NCBI GenBank assembly: GCA_036023115.1
Contig: JAYKKT010000080.1
Span: forward strand, 9,880,501-9,944,500
DNA from: Brasenia schreberi
Lineage: Eukaryota; Streptophyta; Magnoliopsida; Nymphaeales; Cabombaceae
Direction of reading: 5' to 3'
Length of the DNA: 64,000 nt
Position 1 is the stretch's first letter; each line of letters opens with the position of its first letter. Below, piece after piece: positions 58,138-64,000 of this stretch. The notes beneath the pieces were generated by a model, which was not told the origin of the DNA, did not search any database, and was given only the letters and a program-made list of their open reading frames with translations. Made by a program: the position numbers and the translations under genes.

Positions 58138-59172
58138 CTATGTTGATGAATTTGGATTGATGTCCACATCATTCTTGCTAGGATGGAGAAGGACATCCTG
58201 ATCTTTATAATCTGGCACATAAGGAGTCAGGTCTGTGATGTTGAAAGTAGGTGACATTATATAATGCTTAGGGAGGTCAATGGTGTAGGCATTTTCATTG
58301 ATCTTGACTAGAACTTTGAAAGGACCATATGCTCTTGGCTTTAGTTTGAAAGATCTCTGTTGGGAAAACCGTTCTTTGTAGAGGTGTATCCAGACCAAAT
58401 CTCCCGACTGAAACTGAATGGATTTTTTGTGCCTATTGGCAGTCTCTACGTATTTCATAGAGCTAACTTCTATATTTTTCTTGATATCTTCATGAAATTT
58501 TTGAGTATCTTTAGCAAGTTGTTTTTCTTTTGGGTTTTCTAGATGACCTGATTGAAACCGAATAGATCTAAATGAGTGAGAGGGTTGTACCCATATGTAG
58601 CTTCAACAGGAGTTTGTCTCCTAGTGCGATGGGGAGTTATATTGTATATGAATTCTACTCATGTCAGTTTGTTCATCCCAAGATTTGTTTTGCTTGGGCA
58701 AAATAGTTCATAGCAAGGTTATGAGAGTGTTGTTGACAACTTCTGTTTGCCCATCTGTTTGAGGATGGCAAGCAGTGTTGAACATGAGCTTTGTTCCCAA
58801 TTTATTCCATAATATTTTTTAAAAGTGACTGAGAAACTTGGAATCCTAATCGGAGACGATTGAGCATGGGATCTCATGCAGCCTCACAATTCCTTGGAAG
58901 AATAATTCAGTAATGTGTGAAACATCATATGTTTTATGGCAGACAATAAAATGAGTCATGCGTGACAAACGATCGACAATAACAACAACAAAATCCTTTC
59001 CTCACTTGGTGAGGGATAAACCAAGAACAAAATCAATGCTAAGTGCTTCCCAAGGATGATTTGGAATTGGTAGGGGCTGGTATAATCACAAGTTAGCATG
59101 TTCGATACTCTTGGCTTTCTTGCAACGGAGCTAACGTTCTAGGACGCGGTGGACATGTCTCCTCATTTCTGA
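58138..59172 (-). pseudogene. Gypsy integrase (mostly C-terminal part)
   Basis: The open frame 58138-58458 reads TANRHKKSIQFQSGDLVWIH, KERFSQQRSFKLKPRAYGPF, KVLVKINENAYTIDLPKHY and FNITDLTPYVPDY, the usual C-terminal half of a Gypsy integrase. The core between 58460 and 59170 is only recognisable in pieces. No chromodomain follows. Confidence 0.8.
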
Positions 59173-60355
59173 CTAATATAAGTATTCTTTGAGGATTTTC
59201 AATGTTTTTTGCTCTCTAAAGTGACCAACAAGTCCTCCATCATGAGCTTCTTTAATAAACAGTTCTTGTATAAATCTTTTGGGGATATATAGCTTTCCAA
59301 AATGAAAAAGGTATCCATCATGCATGAAACCTTGTTCGGACTTCTGAGGTCCTAGAAAGAGCATCAGCAACTCTGTTTGAAGCCCCCACTTTATAAACAA
59401 TGTCAAACTCATACCCCAGTAGTTTGGCCAACCAGTTTTCTTGTTGATTTTGAGTTGTAATTCTCTGTTCCAGTAGGTGCCTCAGGCTCTTTTGGTCAGT
59501 GTATACAAGTAAATTCCTGACCCAAAAGATAGGGTCTCCAGTGTTGAATGGCCAAAACCAGTGTCATACAATTCTTTTCATAGACAGATTTAGAAAGAGA
59601 TGAATCTGCCAATGCTTTACTAAAGTAAGCAATTGGCTTTTGAGTCTTCGTGTTAGTACAGCCCAATCCCTTTCCCGACGCATCACATTCTATGGACTTA
59701 AAAAGGCTTTGAAAAGTTAGGCATAGACAACAGCGGGAGCTGTGGCTTATCAGCTTGTAATAACTTGTGAAGCATGTGAAAGCCTCAGTACTGTCCTCCT
59801 TCCACTTAAAAGTTCCATTTTTTAGCAGATCAGTCAAAGGATGAGCTATCTTGCCATAATTGCAAATGAACCTTCTATAATAGCCTGTAAGTCCTAAGAA
59901 CCCTCTTAGAGCCTTAATGTTCTTAGGCACTGACCACTGCACTAATAGCCTTTAATCTTTTGGGGATCCATTGAAACTCCCCTTCTTTAGAAATAATGTG
60001 CCCCTAGGTATCCCACCTTAGATTCAAGGCAAAGCAAAACTGCACTTTTTAAAATTTGTAAAGAAAGAGTGGTCTCAATAGCCTAGCCAAAGGACTTGTC
60101 TCAAGTGATCCAGATGTTCCTCCCAAGATTTACTATAGACCAAAATGTCAAAAAAAAACACTAAAAGCATACCTGCGAATGAAATGGTTTAAGTGTGGAA
60201 TTCATAATCACATTGAAGGTGGCTGGGTGTTTGTTAATCCAAATGGCATCACTAAAGATTCATAATGTCCTAGGTGAGTTTTGAAAGCAGTTTTGGAATA
60301 TCTGGCTCTTTTGCATCCTGATTTGGATGATAACCAGCCTCAAATCAATTTTTGG
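59173..60355 (-). pseudogene. Gypsy reverse transcriptase and RNase H (broken)
   Basis: RT: GYHP.Q and TNTPATF-like pieces near 60200-60340, then VFFFDILVYSKSWEEHL near 60130 (the active-site DD is changed to FD). RNase H side: VPKNIKALRGFLGLTGYYRR, IAHPLTDLLKNGTFKW, FKSIECDASGKGLGCTNTKT, QKPIAYFSKALADSS, YEKNCMTLVLAIQHWRPYLL (59496-59942). Then KLLGYEFDIVYKVGASNRVA and the integrase zinc region (FIQELFIKEAHDGGLVGHFR) at 59173-59412. Frameshifted several times. Confidence 0.85.
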
Positions 60356-60357
60356 AG

Positions 60358-61160
60358 TTATGGAGAGCAAGACTGAATACTTTGAAATTCTTTTGGGTTT
60401 GTGGGTTTAGGAAGGGGGGTTTTGAGAAGTTGTTTTGGGCTGAGTGATTCAAGGGTGATTTTGTTTCCATCTTTAGTGAAATTATAGGTGTTAAGGTAGC
60501 CATCATGAAGAACTCGTCTATCGAACTGCCAAGGACATCCTAGTAACAGGTGGTTGACTTTCATGAAAAGATATCCTGGAATTCTTCAAGTAGTTCTTTA
60601 GGAAAGATATCCTGGAATTTTTGGAGTAGCTTGTGTATGAATTCTAAGAAGTCTGATACTAATGGAGTTGGGATTTCTTTTAGGTAGAGAACAAAGAAAG
60701 GTGATGCTTAGTTATGGAGAACAAGACTAAATGCTTTGAAATCAAAAGGTTTTCTTTTGGGTTTGTGGGTTTAAGAAGAGGGCTTTAGAGGTTGTTTTGG
60801 GCTGAGTAGTATAAGAGTAATTTTCTTTCCATTCTTAGTGAAACTATAAGTGTTCAGGTAACCATCATGAAAGATATCGAACTATTAGGGATGTCCAAGT
60901 AACAGGTGGTTACTTCTATGGGAATGATATCATAGAGAACAATATCGTGATAATTTTTCCCTATAGAGAATGAAATCTTCACTTGTTGGTTACTTGGAGC
61001 TCTCCAATGTTGTTCAACCACTGAAGTTGGTACGGCCTGAGATGTATAGGGATTAGTTGCAACTTGTTTACCAACTTTGCAAAAGCAGTGTTAGTATAAT
61101 TTCCACCATCTATAATGATAGAGCATACCTTCCCTTTGATTGTTCACCAAGTATGGAAGA
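60358..61160 (-). pseudogene. Gypsy protease and duplicated linker
   Basis: Protease: VCSIIIDGGNYTNTAFAKLV near 61060-61125 with the DGG active site intact, then RPYQLQWLNNIGELQVTNK. The following block, HLLLGCPWQFDRR.LHDGYLN, TYNFTKDGNKITL, occurs twice: in broken form at about 60714-60915 and openly at 60358-60564. The two copies are about 80% alike by eye, with a 356-bp period. Confidence 0.8.
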
Positions 61161-61329
61161 TTACGTCCCTCTAATCAAGCTTTGGAGGTAGTTACGCGTT
61201 GAGCATTCTACGAATCACCAATAGTTCTCCTGAATCTGCATATTCGATATAAGATTCTTACTCAGGTTCTGTCTCATCTTCACTCTAATGTTGTCAAATG
61301 CACCCTTTAAGATGATGATCATTTTGTTA

Positions 61330-62335
61330 GGGCATTGAGAGGCAATGTGGCCCTTGCCCAAACATTTAAAGCACTTAATATCTCTGGAGTGATTGTAGAA
61401 TACCCGTCAGCAATAGATTTTCCTTTTTCATCAGATCAAGCAATGCCTTGTGTGCTTTTGCTGGTTTTCTTATTGAATGGACTAGGACCTGATTTCTTAG
61501 ACATAGAGTTGTTCTAGGCGCTAGACGATTTTTGTTGTCTTTCTACTTTAATTGATAGTTTTATGACATCTTCTAAGAAAACAAACGGTCATAATTCAAC
61601 AACATTTGCAATAGTCCTCTTAAGTCCTATAAGAAAACGAGCTATAGTCTGTTCTTGTGGCTCGTGCACATTACAACGAATATTAAAGTCTCAAATTCTT
61701 TTATATAATCTTCAACATTAATTCCTGCCTGTTGCAGACTTTGAAGTTTAAGATATAATTCTTGTTTGTTACTTTCTGGCACAAATCGTTTAGCCATTAC
61801 GTGTTTCATCAATCTATAGCTTCAAATTTCTTCCTCCCCATCCTTCATCCATTGGTCCTTAAGATTCTCCCACCAAATATTAGCGTAATCTGTAAATTCT
61901 AAGGCTTTAAGATGACATTTAGTTTGCTCAAAGTAGTTAAAATATTCAAATATTTTATCCATTCGCAGAACCCATTCTAAGAATTCTTTTAGGGAGCTCG
62001 TCGCTTTAAATGGCGTGATTTGAATTTTGGGGTAGTATTTATATTAATCCCTACATTTCATTGTATAGGATATGGGGGGAGGTGCCATGTCTTCTTTCTT
62101 GGGTTCATGGTCATCTGGACGTGAATGAGAGCCTCTTGGGTTGGGACAGGGTGAAGTAGTTGGTGATTGACTCAATTGTTCCATGATCCTAACCAAAAAT
62201 TGGAGTTGTCCCATCATTTCTTCTTATCATCTTTTCAATACTACAATTTTAGCTTGGTCAAAAGACATACCTCTCAAGAAATTGGAAGCTTTCTCACTAG
62301 AATTTTGGCTGGAAGTGTTTTTGTGGTTTGTCATG
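61330..62335 (-). pseudogene. Gypsy gag (broken)
   Basis: Starts MTNHKNTSSQNSSEKASNFL at 62335. Core gag motifs: RMDKIFEYFNYFEQTKCHLK, ALEFTDYANIWWENL, RFVPESNKQELYLKLQSLQQ and EDYIKEFE, all typical of the Ty3/Gypsy retrotransposon gag family. The C-terminal part is frameshifted and the zinc knuckle is only partly readable (CFKCLGKGH-like at about 61340-61370). Confidence 0.8.
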
Positions 62336-62468
62336 ATTTGAGATGATAAAAAGAATTAGGAAGGCTTAAGAGAGCTTACATGTTTTTGAAGCAAAATAAT
62401 GTATGGTTTTGGCTGAACCACTCTTCAACTAGTAGCAGGCGTGATTAACTCAAATGACTGAAGAGCAT

Positions 62469-62485
62469 CTCAATGAAAGCACCAA
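62469..62485 (-). other. Gypsy primer-binding site
   Basis: Minus strand TTGGTGCTTTCATTGAG directly after the LTR end (TGCATCA). Confidence 0.7.
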
Positions 62486-62546
62486 TGATGCATTTTTGTT
62501 CAGCAAACGGTTCTGCCGATTCTAAATGATCAGAGATACTATTCAC
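62486..62546 (-). repeat. 5' LTR remnant of the Gypsy element
   Basis: Only the U5 end remains; it matches 57436-57500. Joined to Copia sequence within a shared ATTCACG. Confidence 0.8.
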
Positions 62547-64000
62547 GTAGATTTATGTGGACCTTTCAGAGTAAAGACACATCGAGGAAAGGGTTACTTT
62601 ATAACCTTTATCGATGATTACTCTAGATATATGTATATATATCTTTTAGCACATAAATCAGAGGCACTTGAGGCATTTAAAAAATATAAGCAAGAAGTAG
62701 AAAATCAGTTAGGGCATAATATCAAAGTCTTGAGATCAGACAGAGGAAGTGAGCATACCTCAGCAGAATTCCTAGAATTTTGTAAAGACTTTGGTATTGC
62801 TAAACAAAATACAATGCCCAGGACACCTCAATAAAATGGTGTAGCTGAAAGATACAGAACCTTACTGAACATGACAAGGTCTATGTTAATTGATGCCTCT
62901 CTACCAAGGGTATTTTGGGGAGAAGCGGTAAGTATAGTTGTTTACGTGCTCAACAGAGTATCGTGTAAAGCTGTATTCACTACACCATATGAGATGTGGT
63001 TTGGAAGAAAACCCAACTTAGGTCATCTCAGGAGGTGGGGGTCAATTGCACATGTCAAGATCCTTGATCAATCTAGAGATAAACTAGATAGCAGGTCCTT
63101 AAGGTGTATATTTATTGGATATCCAAAAGGTTCAAAAGGATATCGATTATATCATAAGGACCAAGGACTCATTGAAAGCAGAGATGTTGAATTCTTAGAA
63201 GATTCTAAGAATGACATCCCGAAAAATAATGAGGAGTGTGTTGATGATTTGGTAGATTTAGACCAATCATCTTTTGAGCCGATAGAAGAACTTCCTGAAA
63301 CTACCGATACCTTAAGTGGACATAAGAGGCCAACAGCCACTCCATCCTACTTAAAGGATTATCATACTTATCTTGCAGAGGAAGTGTGTAATTCGGTAGA
63401 TTTAGATGAGTTGACTGATAACTTGACTTATCAGCAAGCAATGAACTCATCAGAAGCAATAGATTGGGAGAAAGCCATGGATGAGAAAATTGAATCTATT
63501 GAGAAAAATCAAGTCTGGGAATTGGATGATTTGCCAAAAGGAAGGAAAGTTATAGGCTGTAAATGAGTTCTGAAAAAGAAATACAAGGTCAATGGTACAA
63601 TCGATAAGTTTAAAGCGAGGTTGGTTGCAAAGGGTTTTTCGCAAAAGGAGGAGATAGATTATGTTGAGACATATTCCCCAGTTGCGAAATTTGCATCCAT
63701 AGAGATAATCCTGGCAATATCTGCATAATATGATTTGGATTTACATCAGTTAGATGTAAAGACAGCCTTTCTAAATGGATATTTAGAAGAAATCATATAC
63801 ATGCAGCAGCCCGAAGGATTTGTGGTTGAAGGCCAAGAAGATAAAGTGTATAGGTTGAAAAAATCCCTATATGGCCTAAAACAGTCACCTCGTCGATGGT
63901 ATTTGACTTTTCAAAATGCCATTATAGAACTTGGGTTTGTGGCTAACAAACTTGATCACTGTGTTTATGTCTGGACCAGTGGGAGTCACTTTGTCATTTT
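62540..64000 (+). pseudogene. Copia integrase-RT, runs off the window
   Basis: Integrase core: IHVDLCGPFRVKTHRGKGYF, FIDDYSRYMYIYLLAHKSEA, KVLRSDRGSEHTSAEFLEF, then [18 protein letters not shown] and [20 protein letters not shown] (62526-62834 and 62871-63566). The linker contains [113 protein letters not shown], to the window edge before the YVDD box. The 5' part is absent. Stops: TAA at 62832 (Q), TGA at 63564 (W), TAA at 63726 (Q), each one transition from sense. The RT resembles the Tork/Tnt1 type, but this is not certain. Confidence 0.88.

Larger units (their letters stand above)
57436..62546 (-). mobile_element. Gypsy retrotransposon, minus strand, decayed
   Basis: In minus-strand order: a 5' LTR stub (62486-62546), PBS, gag, protease, RT, RNase H, integrase, 3' LTR (57436-58112). 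The 5' LTR retains only its last ~60 bases; the rest is replaced by an unrelated Copia element. The protease-RT linker is present twice. Frameshifts and stops occur throughout. The PBS matches that of the two small LTR elements at 27 and 42 kb, so an intact relative may have served them. Lineage within Gypsy not decided; no chromodomain was seen after the integrase. Confidence 0.9.

Overview
This window is nuclear DNA of a flowering plant. The evidence is a plant-type plastid threonine synthase, intron-bearing fragments of a plant peptide deformylase and a Sel1-repeat protein, a plant F-box/kelch fragment, and many plant-type retrotransposons: Ty1/Copia elements primed by initiator-Met tRNA, Ty3/Gypsy elements, RTE-clade LINEs and hAT-like DNA elements. 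The species cannot be named from the sequence. All family names rest on my own reading of translated motifs; no search was run.

Layout. 1-9.5 kb: mostly non-coding, with a (CT)n block, a 199-bp SINE-like derivative of an RTE LINE, a repeat carrying a captured RRM exon, a 5'-truncated RTE LINE with a 19-bp target-site duplication (TSD), and a frameshifted F-box/kelch pseudogene. 9.5-16.7 kb: a Copia LTR, AT microsatellites, a probable hAT-type MITE and a decayed hAT transposase. 16.7-27 kb: remains of three Copia elements, one on the minus strand with both LTRs, and an RTE inserted in another. 27.3-32.3 kb: a non-autonomous LTR retrotransposon with matching 5-bp TSD and an RTE inside its 5' LTR. 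32.8-34.0 kb: a TIR element. 34.2-35.0 kb: the first three coding exons of a minus-strand Sel1-repeat gene. 37.2-42 kb: an RTE split by a 2.4-kb LTR-like insertion. 42.4-48.1 kb: another non-autonomous LTR element with matching TSD, holding an almost full-length RTE with a perfect 18-bp TSD. 49.8-51.05 kb: three exons of a decayed peptide deformylase 1A. 54.5-56.1 kb: intact, intronless threonine synthase, the only complete host gene, with degenerate tandem repeats upstream. 57.4-62.5 kb: a decayed minus-strand Gypsy element. 62.5-64 kb: a Copia pol running off the end.

How the parts relate. One RTE family recurs at least six times, as a nearly complete copy, truncated copies and one internally deleted SINE-like copy. 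The two small LTR elements share a primer-binding site with the larger Gypsy element, which suggests that a Gypsy relative mobilised them. Most stop codons in the retroelements look like C-to-T or G-to-A changes, as expected from long methylation and deamination. I found no unambiguous new biological system. The most interesting items are the RTE-derived SINE-like element, the captured RRM exon, the in-frame 123-bp duplication, the host-gene fragments beside the transposon nests, and the nested insertions that can be ordered in time.
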